Source of the DNA: Streptomyces aquilus
Lineage (GTDB): Bacteria; Actinomycetota; Actinomycetes; Streptomycetales; Streptomycetaceae
Direction of reading: 5' to 3'
Length of the DNA stretch: 64,000 nt
Assembly: GCF_003955715.1 (NCBI RefSeq)
Contig: NZ_CP034463.1
Coordinates: forward strand, 1,364,001 to 1,428,000
Shown one piece after another: positions 36,044 to 44,323 of the stretch. The notes under the pieces are model-generated. The model ran no database searches, had not been told where the DNA came from, and saw only the letters and a list, made by a program, of their open reading frames with translations. Positions within the stretch are counted from its first letter, which is position 1. Each line of letters starts with the position of its first letter. The position numbers were made by a program, and so were the translations under genes.

Positions 36044-36158
36044 CCTTTCGGTAGCCGAAGGGCGCTCTCGCGGTCACCTGTTACCGGTGATCCGCGCCGA
36101 CTCGGGGAGCGAGCACCCGACCTGACACAGCGGTAATGGGTCTCACCTCCTCGGTCAA
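36044..36158 (-). promoter_or_regulatory. Structured leader with possible attenuator upstream of the PrmC-like gene
   Basis: On the minus strand TTGACC (36153-36158) and TACCGC (36130-36135), spaced 17 bp, form a weak promoter-like pair, and a strong AGGAGG lies at 36147-36152. A short frame from GTG 36128 to TAA 36081 encodes 15 residues (MSGRVLAPRVGADHR). Its stop falls inside a stem-loop (36061-36098) with GGTCACC/GGTGATC arms and GGCGC/GCGCC outer pairs. A second hairpin with arms CCTTTCGG and CCGAAGGG (36044-36062) follows, just before the start codon. Confidence 0.4.
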
Positions 36159-36203
36159 GCGGCCGGGAACGTCCCCGACCGGACGGCCACCTTACCCGAA
36201 GGA

Positions 36204-37232
36204 TCACACCCCGACCGTCTCCTCCACCTCTTCGTCCACGTCGGCCTCCTGAACCGCCGGGGCGACCTCCTCGGGCTCCCTGCCCCGCTCGTAGGCGGCG
36301 GCGACCGCCGTGGCGGCGAGCCCGAGCAGCAGCCAGATCACCAGCGTCCAGACGTTGCGGGCCAGGCCGTCGCTGCCGAAGTACAGCAGGCTGCGGGCGC
36401 CCTCGACGAACCCGGCGCCGTTCCAGAAGGCGTGCAGGGTGCCGAAGAAGCCGTTCTGGAGCTCGGGGCGGTACAGGCCGCCGGAGCTGGTGAAGTTGAG
36501 CATCACGAACAGGACCATCATCGCGAGGGTGGTCCAGCGCTTGAGGAAGGTGTGCAGGCCGACGCCGATCAGCAGGATGCCCGCGGAGTAGAGCCACGCC
36601 ATGCCCCACAGGCCGGCGAGGTCGTGGTGGGCGAGATGGAAGACGGGCCCGGCGAGCAGCGCGCCGATGCCGCTGACGACCGCGGAGACACCGACCGCGA
36701 GCAGCGCCCGCACCCTCATGGGCAGGCCCGCGCCCGCGGCGCCGAGCGCGGCGACCGAGGCGTACGAGCCGATGCTCAGCGCGATCAGCAGGAAGAACAG
36801 GCCCTGCCCGGTGGGGTCGTCGGCGACGGGCGCGGCCACGTCGGTCACCTTCAGCGGCACGCCCTGTCCGGCGGCGACGGGCGTGAAGACCTTCTCCACG
36901 GCCAGCGCGTCCATGTCGGAGGCGGCACTGGCGATCACGAGCTCGGGCGTCTTCGCGCTCGGCACGTAGGCGCCGGTTATCTCACGTGACGTCAGCAGGT
37001 CGACGCCCTCGACGCGGGTGGCCACCGTACGGACGTCGAGGGCCTCCCCCGCCTTGTCCTTGACGGTCTGGGCGAACACCTTCGCCTCAGGGCCGGAGCC
37101 GACGACGGCGACCGGCAGATGGTGGGGCTCCGGGGTCACGAACGCCCCCATGTACGCGAGCCCCATGCCGAGGCACATCAGCAGCGGGGTGACCAGGTGG
37201 GTGAGCACATGGCGCAGCGCGGGCGACCTCAT
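36204..37232 (-). CDS. ABC-2/YhgE-type membrane transport protein
   Basis: A 342-residue membrane protein with the ABC-2 permease-like topology. An N-terminal helix (about 10-31) and a periplasmic domain of about 130 residues (LPVAVVGSGPEAKVFAQTVK, SREITGAYVPSAKTPELVIA) are followed by five helices from about residue 145 to 315 and an acidic cytosolic tail EEVEETVGV. The extracytoplasmic domain followed by a permease block resembles the YhgE/Pip and DUF3533 groups. It has no ATPase partner nearby. It starts at ATG 37232, divergent from a MarR regulator with overlapping palindromes between them, so MarR-controlled export is likely. Confidence 0.8.
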   Translation of the reverse strand: MRSPALRHVLTHLVTPLLMCLGMGLAYMGAFVTPEPHHLPVAVVGSGPEAKVFAQTVKDKAGEALDVRTVATRVEGVDLLTSREITGAYVPSAKTPELVIASAASDMDALAVEKVFTPVAAGQGVPLKVTDVAAPVADDPTGQGLFFLLIALSIGSYASVAALGAAGAGLPMRVRALLAVGVSAVVSGIGALLAGPVFHLAHHDLAGLWGMAWLYSAGILLIGVGLHTFLKRWTTLAMMVLFVMLNFTSSGGLYRPELQNGFFGTLHAFWNGAGFVEGARSLLYFGSDGLARNVWTLVIWLLLGLAATAVAAAYERGREPEEVAPAVQEADVDEEVEETVGV

Positions 37233-37279
37233 CGTGCGTGACCTCCGAGTTCCATGGTGGGCAACAGGTGGTTGGCTTA

Positions 37280-37311
37280 TACAACTCTCACTTCAAGTTG
37301 TACTATACAAC
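37280..37311. promoter_or_regulatory. Two overlapping MarR-type operators
   Basis: TACAACT (37280-37286) and AGTTGTA (37296-37302) form a perfect 7-bp inverted repeat with 9-bp spacing. GTTGTA (37297-37302) is reused with TACAAC (37306-37311) in a second, 15-bp palindrome with a 3-bp centre. The AT-rich block stands out from its surroundings, 47 bp from the permease ATG and 33 bp from the MarR GTG, and would allow co-ordinated repression of both. Confidence 0.85.
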
Positions 37312-37344
37312 CAGAACTGGAAGAGGGTCCGGAGGAGGGTTTTC

Positions 37345-37776
37345 GTGGACGCGACCGAAGCCGTCGAGAGCATCCAGCGCGAGATGACGGCCTTCGCCCG
37401 TCGCGCCCGGGCCTCGGCGGGGCGCATGCACCCCGAGCTGTCGCTGGTCTCGTACACCCTGCTCGGACACCTGGAGGAGCGCGACGGCTGCCGGGCGACC
37501 GACCTGGCCGCGCACTACGCCCTGGACAAGTCGACGGTCAGCCGCCAGGTGGCGGCCCTGGAGCGGGCCGCGCTGGTCGAGCGGCGGGTGGACCCGGACG
37601 ACCACCGGGTGCAGGTGCTGCATCTGTCGGAGGCCGGCCGGGAGATCCTCGCCCAGGTCACGGAGAGCCGCCGGGCCGCCTTCCAGGAGCGGCTGGCGGA
37701 CTGGCCGGACGAGGATCTCGTACGGTTCGCCGGCTATCTCGCGCGCTACAACGCCCCCGGCACGGACCGTTCCTAG
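37345..37776 (+). CDS. MarR-family transcriptional regulator
   Basis: A 143-residue MarR regulator. The winged HTH spans about residues 35-105 with LLGHLEERDGCRATDLAAHY, then LDKSTVSRQVAALERAALVE as the recognition helix, and RRVDPDDHRVQVLHLSEAG as the wing. GTG 37345 is preceded by GGAGGAGGG. It is divergent from the ABC-2-like permease and next to the overlapping operators. Its stop overlaps the convergent GNAT gene by 4 bp. Probably an autorepressor that also controls the permease. Confidence 0.92.
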   Translation: MDATEAVESIQREMTAFARRARASAGRMHPELSLVSYTLLGHLEERDGCRATDLAAHYALDKSTVSRQVAALERAALVERRVDPDDHRVQVLHLSEAGREILAQVTESRRAAFQERLADWPDEDLVRFAGYLARYNAPGTDRS

Positions 37777-38498
37777 GACACCGCCACCAGCCGCTCCGGG
37801 GCGCGGGCCGCCGCGAACGCGGTCGTGCGGCGCAGCCGGAAGCCGAGGGCCTCGTACAGCCGGATGGCGTTGGTGTTCCGGGCGCTCGTGTGCAGGAACG
37901 GGGTCTCGCCCCGCTCCCTGATGCCGTGCGCGACGGCGAGGATCAGCCGGGTCGCCAGGCCCTCGCCGCGGAAGGCGGGGTCGGTGCAGACCGCGCTGAT
38001 CTCGGTCCACCCCGGCGGGTGCAGCCGCTCCCCCGCCATGGCGATGAGGGCGCCGTCCCGTCGTATGCCCAGGTAGGTGCCCAGCTCGATGGTGCGGGGC
38101 AGGAAGGGGCCGGGCCGGGTGCGTTCGATCAGGTCGAGGATCTCGGGGACGTCGGCGGGGCCGAGGAGCACCGCCTCGGGTTCGGGGGCGGCGGCGAGTC
38201 CGTCGTCCACGAACTGCACGCCCTCCATCCGGAACGTGACCTCCCAGCCCTCCGGCACCTCGCCGCGGAAGCCCGGCAGCGGCACCTCGGCGCCGGGACC
38301 CGCGAGCGCCGCGAGGTCCGCCCAGTCGTCCGGGGTGGGGTCCTCGGGGAGCGCGAGCCACGGGGAGACGTCGACGGGGTAGCGCAGGACGCGGCCACGC
38401 CGTTCGGCGAAGTGGGCGTGCGGGCCGGTGAGGGAGGCCAGGGCGGGGTTGTCCAGGACGTGGGCCGCGTCCACGCGCGCGGTGCCGAGCTCGCTCAT
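37773..38498 (-). CDS. GNAT-family N-acetyltransferase
   Basis: A 241-residue protein with a C-terminal GNAT domain (about residues 110-235). TEISAVCTDPAFRGEGLATR holds the acetyl-CoA pyrophosphate loop (R/Q-x-x-G-x-G/A type, here FRGEGLA), followed by TSARNTNAIRLYEALGFR, the typical beta-6/alpha-4 block. The N-terminal third is a less conserved FR47-like extension. ATG 38498 overlaps the preceding oxidoreductase stop by 4 bp (ATGA), so the two genes are translationally coupled. The acceptor substrate is unknown. Confidence 0.88.
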   Translation of the reverse strand: MSELGTARVDAAHVLDNPALASLTGPHAHFAERRGRVLRYPVDVSPWLALPEDPTPDDWADLAALAGPGAEVPLPGFRGEVPEGWEVTFRMEGVQFVDDGLAAAPEPEAVLLGPADVPEILDLIERTRPGPFLPRTIELGTYLGIRRDGALIAMAGERLHPPGWTEISAVCTDPAFRGEGLATRLILAVAHGIRERGETPFLHTSARNTNAIRLYEALGFRLRRTTAFAAARAPERLVAVS

Positions 38499-39421
38499 CG
38501 GGCGACCTCGATGACGACCTTGCCGCGGGCGTGGCCTTCCTCGACGGTACGCAGCGCCTCGCCGGCCTCGTCGAGGGGGAAGCGCCGGATGACGTGCGGG
38601 TCGAGGCCGCCGTTCACCACGAGCCGGGCCAGGGCGTCCAGGACGGCCGTCGTGCGGGCCCGGGCGACGCGGGCACCGCCGAGTTCGGCCACCACCTCGG
38701 GCGGCGCCCCCGCGGTGATGAGCTTCGTCCGGTCGGTGAGGAGCTGCGCCGCCTCGGCCAGCACCGCGCCGCCGACCAGGTCGTAGACCCCGTCGACGCC
38801 GTCCGGTGCCGCCGCGGCGGCGCGCTCGGTCCAGCCCGGCCCGGAGGGGACGTGGACGGCCCCGAGCGACTCGACGAAGTCCTTCTTGCCCTCGCTCGCG
38901 ACGCCGAGCACCCGCACCCCGTCCGCCCGGGCGATCTGCACAGCAGCGGCACCCACCCCGCCGCCCGCGCCGGTGACCAGCAGCGTCGCCCCGCTCGGCA
39001 GGTCGAGCTGGCGGACCCCGTCGTACGCGGTCGCGGCGGCGACGGGCAGGGTCGCGGCGTCGGCGAAGGACAGCCCGGCGGGCTTGTGCGCGGTGAGCGC
39101 GGCGGGCAGCAGCGCGTACTCGGCGTACCCACCGGCCGCGGTGTTGCCGAACACCTCGTCGCCCACGGCGAACCCGTCCACGTCCGCGCCGATCTCCTCG
39201 ACGACGCCCGAGACCTCGCTGCCGAAGACGACCGGGAAGACCGGTTCGCCGGAGTCCGTGGGACGGCGGTAGCCGGTGCGGAGCTTCCAGTCGATGGGGT
39301 TCACGCTCGCGACGCGCACCGCGACCAGGATCTGACCGGGGCCGGGGACGGGCCGGTCGACCTCGACGAGGGCCTCCGTCTCCGGTCCGCCGGACCGCGT
39401 GAACACGTACGCCTTGGGCAT
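38495..39421 (-). CDS. NADP-dependent quinone oxidoreductase-like MDR protein
   Basis: A 308-residue medium-chain dehydrogenase of the zinc-lacking quinone oxidoreductase group. The N-terminal GroES-like domain has VRVASVNPIDWKLRTGYRR and FGSEVSGVVEEIG; the Rossmann motif is VTGAGGGVGAAAVQIA. No zinc cysteines are present. ATG 39421 (MPKAYVF) has GGAGAG upstream; the frame continues upstream without similarity. First gene of a two-gene operon with the GNAT gene. It probably reduces quinones or alpha,beta-unsaturated carbonyls with NADPH. Confidence 0.9.
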   Translation of the reverse strand: MPKAYVFTRSGGPETEALVEVDRPVPGPGQILVAVRVASVNPIDWKLRTGYRRPTDSGEPVFPVVFGSEVSGVVEEIGADVDGFAVGDEVFGNTAAGGYAEYALLPAALTAHKPAGLSFADAATLPVAAATAYDGVRQLDLPSGATLLVTGAGGGVGAAAVQIARADGVRVLGVASEGKKDFVESLGAVHVPSGPGWTERAAAAAPDGVDGVYDLVGGAVLAEAAQLLTDRTKLITAGAPPEVVAELGGARVARARTTAVLDALARLVVNGGLDPHVIRRFPLDEAGEALRTVEEGHARGKVVIEVAR

Positions 39422-39603
39422 GGCTCCCACTCTCCTTCGCTCGCGCCGGGCATCAGACGGCAAGGAAGATCGGCGGACGGCTATTCCCCGGGCGGCGGAG
39501 AGTTCATACGCGCTTAATGAATGCGGCGGTGTTCATACGGCCGTCATGATCAGACCCTCTGACCAGGGACGGAGCAGGGGCGTCGACAGCGTACGGTTGA
39601 ACC

Positions 39604-40209
39604 ATGAACGTCACCCGAGGCTTCACCGGACGCCCCCGCGTCCCCGACGCCGGGCTGCCACCCGGTCAGTACGACGCGGGCGACGACTGGCCCGTGCTGT
39701 CCGCGGAGGTCACGCCGGAGCTGTCGCCGGCCGACTGGACCTTCCGTGTCGACGGGCTGGTCGAGGAACCCCGCACCTGGGACTGGGAGGAGGCGCACGC
39801 GCTGCCCGGTTCGGTGTACGAGGGCGACATCCACTGTGTGACGAGCTGGTCGAAGTTCGGCGTCCGGTTCGGGGGCGTGTCCCTGGACGCGTTCCTGGAC
39901 GCCGTACGCCCGCGGGCGGCCGCCACCCATGTCGTCGCGTACTCGCACACCGGGTACACCACGAACCTGCCGCTGGCGGACCTGACCGGTGGACGGGCGT
40001 GGCTCGCCTGGGAGTTCGACGGCAAGCCGCTGTCCGCCGAGCACGGCGGTCCGGCGCGGCTGCTGGTGCCGCATCTGTACTTCTGGAAGAGCGCCAAGTG
40101 GATCGCGGGGCTGCGGATCCTCGACCACGACGAGCCCGGGTTCTGGGAGCAGAACGGCTATCACGCGCGGGGCAACCCGTGGGAGGAGCAGCGGTACTCC
40201 GGTGACTGA
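39604..40209 (+). CDS. Sulfite oxidase-like molybdopterin oxidoreductase
   Basis: A 201-residue protein of the sulfite oxidase/YedY molybdopterin fold. DWTFRVDGLVEEPRTWDWEE is the family's entry strand, and DIHCVTSWSKF supplies Cys78, the expected molybdenum ligand. Further cofactor contacts lie in YTTNLPLADL and RLLVPHLYFWKSAKW. There is no Tat signal, so unlike YedY it is cytosolic. ATG 39604. The stop overlaps the ferredoxin reductase gene by 8 bp, so the two gene products probably form an electron-transfer pair. The substrate is unknown. Confidence 0.9.
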   Translation: MNVTRGFTGRPRVPDAGLPPGQYDAGDDWPVLSAEVTPELSPADWTFRVDGLVEEPRTWDWEEAHALPGSVYEGDIHCVTSWSKFGVRFGGVSLDAFLDAVRPRAAATHVVAYSHTGYTTNLPLADLTGGRAWLAWEFDGKPLSAEHGGPARLLVPHLYFWKSAKWIAGLRILDHDEPGFWEQNGYHARGNPWEEQRYSGD

Positions 40210-40966
40210 GACCCTCTCGACCTTCACTCCGCCGACGCGGTTCGCCGTGCCCGGGCGCATCGCCGTGAGCAACCGGGCCGCCGCGCTGTGGCAGACGGCC
40301 ACGCTCACCGAGATCCGCCGGGAGACTCCGCACGCCGCCACCTACCGGTTCGCGGTGCCCGCCTGGGCGGGGCATCTGCCCGGCCAGCACCTGATGCTGC
40401 GGCTGACGGCCGAGGACGGCTATGTGGCCCAGCGCCACTACTCGATCGCCTCCGCGCCCGACGACGAGGGGCACATCGAGCTGACCCTGGACCATGTCGA
40501 GGGCGGTGAGGTGTCGGGCTGGTTCCACACCGTGGCCAGGCCCGGCGACCAGGTCGAGGTGCGCGGCCCGCTGAGCGGCTTCTTCGCCTGGCCCGGCGAC
40601 CGGCCCGCGCTGCTGATCGGCGCCGGCTCCGGCGTCGTACCGCTGATGTCGATGGTGCGGCACCGCCGGGCGCGGCGGTCGGACGTCCCGCTGCGCCTCC
40701 TGGTGTCCGCGCGCAGTCCCGAGGAGCTCATCTACGCGGGCGAGTTGGGTGCCGAGACCACACCCGTGTTCACGCGGAGCGCGCCCGCGGGGGTGCCGGT
40801 GGGACGTATGGCCGCCGCCCATGTGGCGCCGCTCCTGGCCGAGGCGCCGGAGGGCGGGTGGGAGGCCTATGTGTGCGGGTCCAACGCCTTCGCCGAGCAC
40901 GCGTCACGGCTGCTGGTGGCGGCCGGGCAGCCGGTGGACCGGATCCGGATCGAGCGCTTCGGCTGA
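40202..40966 (+). CDS. Ferredoxin/flavin reductase (FNR-type)
   Basis: A 254-residue FAD/NAD(P)H oxidoreductase of the ferredoxin-NADP reductase family. The FAD motif is QRHYSIASAPDD (RxYS type), LIGAGSGVVPLMSM is the NAD(P) pyrophosphate loop, and VCGSNAFAEHA is the C-terminal nucleotide motif. No [2Fe-2S] domain is fused. GTG 40202 overlaps the Mo-enzyme stop by 8 bp; translational coupling makes it the likely electron partner of that enzyme, either feeding or draining the molybdenum centre. Confidence 0.9.
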   Translation: MTETLSTFTPPTRFAVPGRIAVSNRAAALWQTATLTEIRRETPHAATYRFAVPAWAGHLPGQHLMLRLTAEDGYVAQRHYSIASAPDDEGHIELTLDHVEGGEVSGWFHTVARPGDQVEVRGPLSGFFAWPGDRPALLIGAGSGVVPLMSMVRHRRARRSDVPLRLLVSARSPEELIYAGELGAETTPVFTRSAPAGVPVGRMAAAHVAPLLAEAPEGGWEAYVCGSNAFAEHASRLLVAAGQPVDRIRIERFG

Positions 40967-41071
40967 CCCCTCCCGACGCCGTGCGCGGCCACGGACTCCG
41001 GGTGGACAATGGCCTGCATACGGGGTATCGGAGACCGATGTGGGCACTCGCACCAGTGCGAGGAGGTCGAC

Positions 41072-41659
41072 ATGCGAACCCGGGTCCGCGGCTGGCGCTG
41101 GCGGCACAATCCGCTGCGGCGCCGGTCGGACGTCGTCGAGGCGTGGACAACGCTGGTCGTCGTCCTGCTGCTGCTCGTCGTCGCGCCGCTGGCCGGGGCG
41201 CTGACGGCCCGGTGGGCACACTCCGAGGCGCAGGCGGTGGCGGTGGCCCAGCGCGCCGACCGCCACAGCGTGCGCGCCGAGGTCGTCGGCGGGATCCCGA
41301 ACGAACTGCCCACAGTCCAGGGCAGCCGGGCGCACACCTTCCGCACGACGGTCACCTGGACCGAGCCGGGCGAGGGGCGCAGGACGGCCACCGCCCGGGT
41401 GCCGGCCGGGTCGCGCGACGGTGACATGGTCACGGTGTGGTTCGACAGCCGGGGGCGCAACGTCCCGGAGCCGACGGACGCCGTCTCCGTCTGGCAGCAC
41501 ACCGTCACCATGGGCGTGTGCGCGAGCGCCGGGACGGTCGGCGTGATCCTTCTCGGCCGGCTCGCCGTACGCCATGTGGCCACCCGCCGCCGCCTCGCCG
41601 AGTGGGAGGCGGAGTGGGCCCGTACGGAACCGGAGTGGACGCGCCGCCGGCCGGCATGA
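41072..41659 (+). CDS. Rv1733c-like two-helix membrane protein
   Basis: A 195-residue protein with two membrane helices, about residues 25-48 (WTTLVVVLLLLVVAPLAGAL) and 145-165 (TVTMGVCASAGTVGVILLG). They flank an extracytoplasmic beta domain of about 95 residues with FRTTVTWTEPGEGRRTATARV and VTVWFDSRGRNV. This is the layout of the mycobacterial/streptomycete Rv1733c family, of unknown function. ATG 41072 has AGGAGG at 6-nt spacing. Both ends are basic. No neighbour suggests a role. Confidence 0.8.
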   Translation: MRTRVRGWRWRHNPLRRRSDVVEAWTTLVVVLLLLVVAPLAGALTARWAHSEAQAVAVAQRADRHSVRAEVVGGIPNELPTVQGSRAHTFRTTVTWTEPGEGRRTATARVPAGSRDGDMVTVWFDSRGRNVPEPTDAVSVWQHTVTMGVCASAGTVGVILLGRLAVRHVATRRRLAEWEAEWARTEPEWTRRRPA

Positions 41660-41740
41660 GCGGACGCCCCGCGGCCGCCGTCCCGGTCGTCACCGCTCGC
41701 GCTCGATGCCCTGCCTCTCATGGCCCCGCACCCTCGGGCG

Positions 41741-43123
41741 TCACCCGTCGATGCCCTGCATCCGCCGCGCCACCCTGCCGTGGTCCCGCAACGCGTCCCG
41801 CAGCCCCGGCAGCACCGGCTCCCCCCGGTCCACCAGCACCCGGCCCGCGACCACCGTCGTCCACGCGCGCGCCGGTCCGCAGCGCAGCCACGCCTCCACG
41901 GGGTCGGTCAACGCACCCGCGAGGGCGATCTCGTGGAGGTCCCAGACGACCAGGTCGGCGCAGGCGCCGGGGCGCAGATGGCCGATCTCGTCGGCGCGGC
42001 CGAGACAGCGGGCCGAGCCGCGGGTGGCCATGTCGAGGGCGTCCCGGGCGGTCATGGCGCCGGGGCCGCCGCGGTAGCGGCCGAGCAGCAGGGCGCCCCG
42101 CGTCTCCATCCAGAGGGAGGCGTGGTCGGTGGAGGCGGAGCCGTCGCAGCCGATGCCGACGGGCAGGCCGAGCTCGCGCATCTCCCGCACCCGGGCCGTG
42201 CCGCCGCCGATCAGCATGTTGGAGCTGGGGCAGTGGGCCACACCGACGCCCGCGTCCGCCAGGCGGCGCAGCTCGGCGTCGTTCGGGTAGATGCAGTGCG
42301 CCACCCAGGTGCGGTCGCTCATCCAGCCGCAGTCCTCGAAGTACTCCACGGGCCGGCAGCCGTACGTCTCCAGGCAGTACGTGTCCTCGTCGTGGTCCTC
42401 GGCGAGATGGGTGTGGAGGCGGACGTCATGCCGCTCGGCGAGTTCGGCGGTGGCCGTCATGACCTCCCTGGTCACCGAGAACGGCGAGCAGGGCGCGAGC
42501 GCGACCCGGATCAGGGCGCCCGGTTCGGGGTCGTGATGCGCCTTGATCAGCCGCTCGCTGTCGGCGAGCACCTCGTCGATCGACTGCGTGACGCTCTTCG
42601 GCGGCAGTCCCCCGTCCTCGACGGACCGTGTCATCGAGCCGCGGGTGGCGTGGAAGCGGAAGCCGATGTCGCGGGCGGCGCGGATCTCGGCGTCGACCAG
42701 GCGCGGGCGTGGGTGGACGTAGAGGTGGTCGGAGGACGTGGTGCAGCCGCCCATGAGGAGTTCGGCCATGCCGACGTACGCCGAGACGTAAGCGGCCTCC
42801 TCGTCGAGGGCGGCCCACAGCGGGTAGAGCGTGGTCAGCCAGTCGAAGAGGGTGCCGTTCACGGCGGGGGCGTAGGAGCGGGTGAGGTTCTGGTAGATGT
42901 GGTGGTGGGTGTTGACCAGCCCGGGCGTGACCAGCCGGCCGGCGGCCGACACGGTCGTATCGGCCTCGGGTTCGTTCCCCGCCGTTCCTACGGCGGTGAC
43001 CCGACCACCTGTGACGGCCACCCAGCCGCCCCGGATCTCCCGCTCCCCGTCGACGACGAGCAGGTCGGCGTCCCTGACCAGCAGTTCGACATTCCGAACA
43101 GGCACTTCGGAGGCAGCTGACAT
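41741..43123 (-). CDS. Amidohydrolase, 8-oxoguanine deaminase-like
   Basis: A 460-residue metal-dependent amidohydrolase. TPGLVNTHHHIYQNL carries the HxH metal pair, RLHTHLAED the third His, WVAHCIYPND the fourth, and GIGCDGSASTDHASLW the metal Asp. The SASTDH and HHHIYQNLTR features match the annotated 8-oxoguanine deaminase/hydroxydechloroatrazine-type group. It would hydrolytically deaminate a purine or triazine-like base. ATG 43123 (MSAASEV) is chosen. Divergent by 126 bp from the esterase gene. The exact substrate is inferred from family resemblance only. Confidence 0.85.
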   Translation of the reverse strand: MSAASEVPVRNVELLVRDADLLVVDGEREIRGGWVAVTGGRVTAVGTAGNEPEADTTVSAAGRLVTPGLVNTHHHIYQNLTRSYAPAVNGTLFDWLTTLYPLWAALDEEAAYVSAYVGMAELLMGGCTTSSDHLYVHPRPRLVDAEIRAARDIGFRFHATRGSMTRSVEDGGLPPKSVTQSIDEVLADSERLIKAHHDPEPGALIRVALAPCSPFSVTREVMTATAELAERHDVRLHTHLAEDHDEDTYCLETYGCRPVEYFEDCGWMSDRTWVAHCIYPNDAELRRLADAGVGVAHCPSSNMLIGGGTARVREMRELGLPVGIGCDGSASTDHASLWMETRGALLLGRYRGGPGAMTARDALDMATRGSARCLGRADEIGHLRPGACADLVVWDLHEIALAGALTDPVEAWLRCGPARAWTTVVAGRVLVDRGEPVLPGLRDALRDHGRVARRMQGIDG

Positions 43124-43249
43124 GGCGCCATCGTAGGCCCGTGACCGGGCAAGGGCCTGGTGATTCGTCGGACCACCCACGTACGGTGTGATCATCCGCA
43201 CCTGTCATCCACACGTCTCATCCGCACCTCATCCCAAAGGCGGTCCTAC

Positions 43250-44218
43250 ATGGCCCTGTTCGACCTTCCCCTCGATGAGCTCCGCACGTATCGCAGCACT
43301 TCGCCGGAGCCCGAGGACTTCGACGCGTTCTGGTCCAAGACCCTCCAGGAGGCCCGGGAGCACGACCTGGACGCCCGCTTCGAGCCCGTCGACACGGGGC
43401 TGTCCACGGTGCGGGTGTACGACGTGACGTTCGCCGGGTTCGGCGGTCACCCGGTGAGGGGCTGGCTGACCCTGCCCGCCGGAGCGGAGGAACCGCTCCC
43501 GGTCATCGTGGAGTTCATGGGGTACGGCCTCGGGCGCGGGCTGCCGCACGAGCATCTGCTGTGGGCCTCCTCGGGCCGGGCGCACTTCGTGATGGACAGC
43601 CGCGGCCAGGGCAGCGGCTGGGGCGGCGGGGGTGCCACGGCCGACCCGGTCGGCGCGGGGCCCGCCTACCCCGGTTTCATGACCCGGGGCATCGAGTCGC
43701 CCGAGACCTACTACTACCGCCGCCTGTTCACCGACGCCGTGCGGGCCGTCGAGGCGGCCCGTTCGCATCCGCTCGTCGACCCCGCGCGCACCGCCGTCAC
43801 CGGCGTCAGCCAGGGCGGCGGTATCACCCTCGCGGTGGGCGGCCTGGTGCCGGACCTGGTGGCGGTCGCGCCGGACGTGCCGTTCCTGTGCCACTTCCCG
43901 CGCGCGACGACCATGACGGACAGTCACCCGTACCGCGAGATCGGCATGTTCCTCAAGACGCACCGCGGCCGCACCGAGGACACCCTGCGCACCCTCTCCT
44001 ACTTCGACGGTGTCCACTTCGCCGCGCGCGGCAGCGCCCCGGCCCTCTTCTCGACGGCCCTGGAGGACACGGTCTGCCCGCCCTCCACCGTCTTCGCCGC
44101 CTTCAACAACTGGGCGCACGAGGACCGGGAGATCGAGGTGTACGACTTCAACGACCATGAGGGCGGCGGCCCTTACCAGGAGGCGGTCAAGCTGCGCTGG
44201 CTGCGCTCGCACCTCTGA
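43250..44218 (+). CDS. Acetylxylan esterase/cephalosporin-C deacetylase family
   Basis: A 322-residue alpha/beta-hydrolase of the AXE1 family. FDLPLDELRTYRSTSPEPEDFDAFW is the family N-terminus in part, VIVEFMGYGLGRG the oxyanion region, VMDSRGQGSGWGGGG a signature loop, and GVSQGGGITLA contains the nucleophilic Ser. The Asp and His are near LEDTVCPPS and DHEGGGPYQ. ATG 43250 has AAAGG upstream. No signal peptide, so it acts on small acetylated sugars after uptake. It deacetylates xylo-oligosaccharides and similar esters. Confidence 0.9.
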   Translation: MALFDLPLDELRTYRSTSPEPEDFDAFWSKTLQEAREHDLDARFEPVDTGLSTVRVYDVTFAGFGGHPVRGWLTLPAGAEEPLPVIVEFMGYGLGRGLPHEHLLWASSGRAHFVMDSRGQGSGWGGGGATADPVGAGPAYPGFMTRGIESPETYYYRRLFTDAVRAVEAARSHPLVDPARTAVTGVSQGGGITLAVGGLVPDLVAVAPDVPFLCHFPRATTMTDSHPYREIGMFLKTHRGRTEDTLRTLSYFDGVHFAARGSAPALFSTALEDTVCPPSTVFAAFNNWAHEDREIEVYDFNDHEGGGPYQEAVKLRWLRSHL

Positions 44219-44323
44219 CGGACGTCGCACACCTTCCCTCCAGTCCGACCAGTCGGTACGTTCAATGGGCCCGGGTCGCAGCGTCGCGGCCCGGCTTTCC
44301 GGTGTGCGACACGGAGGCCGCCC

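Noticed and set aside
39502..39539. PhoP-box-like direct repeats GTTCATACG
   Set aside because: The two copies (39502 and 39531) are 29 bp apart, not a multiple of the 11-bp PHO-box unit, and lack the GTTCACC core.
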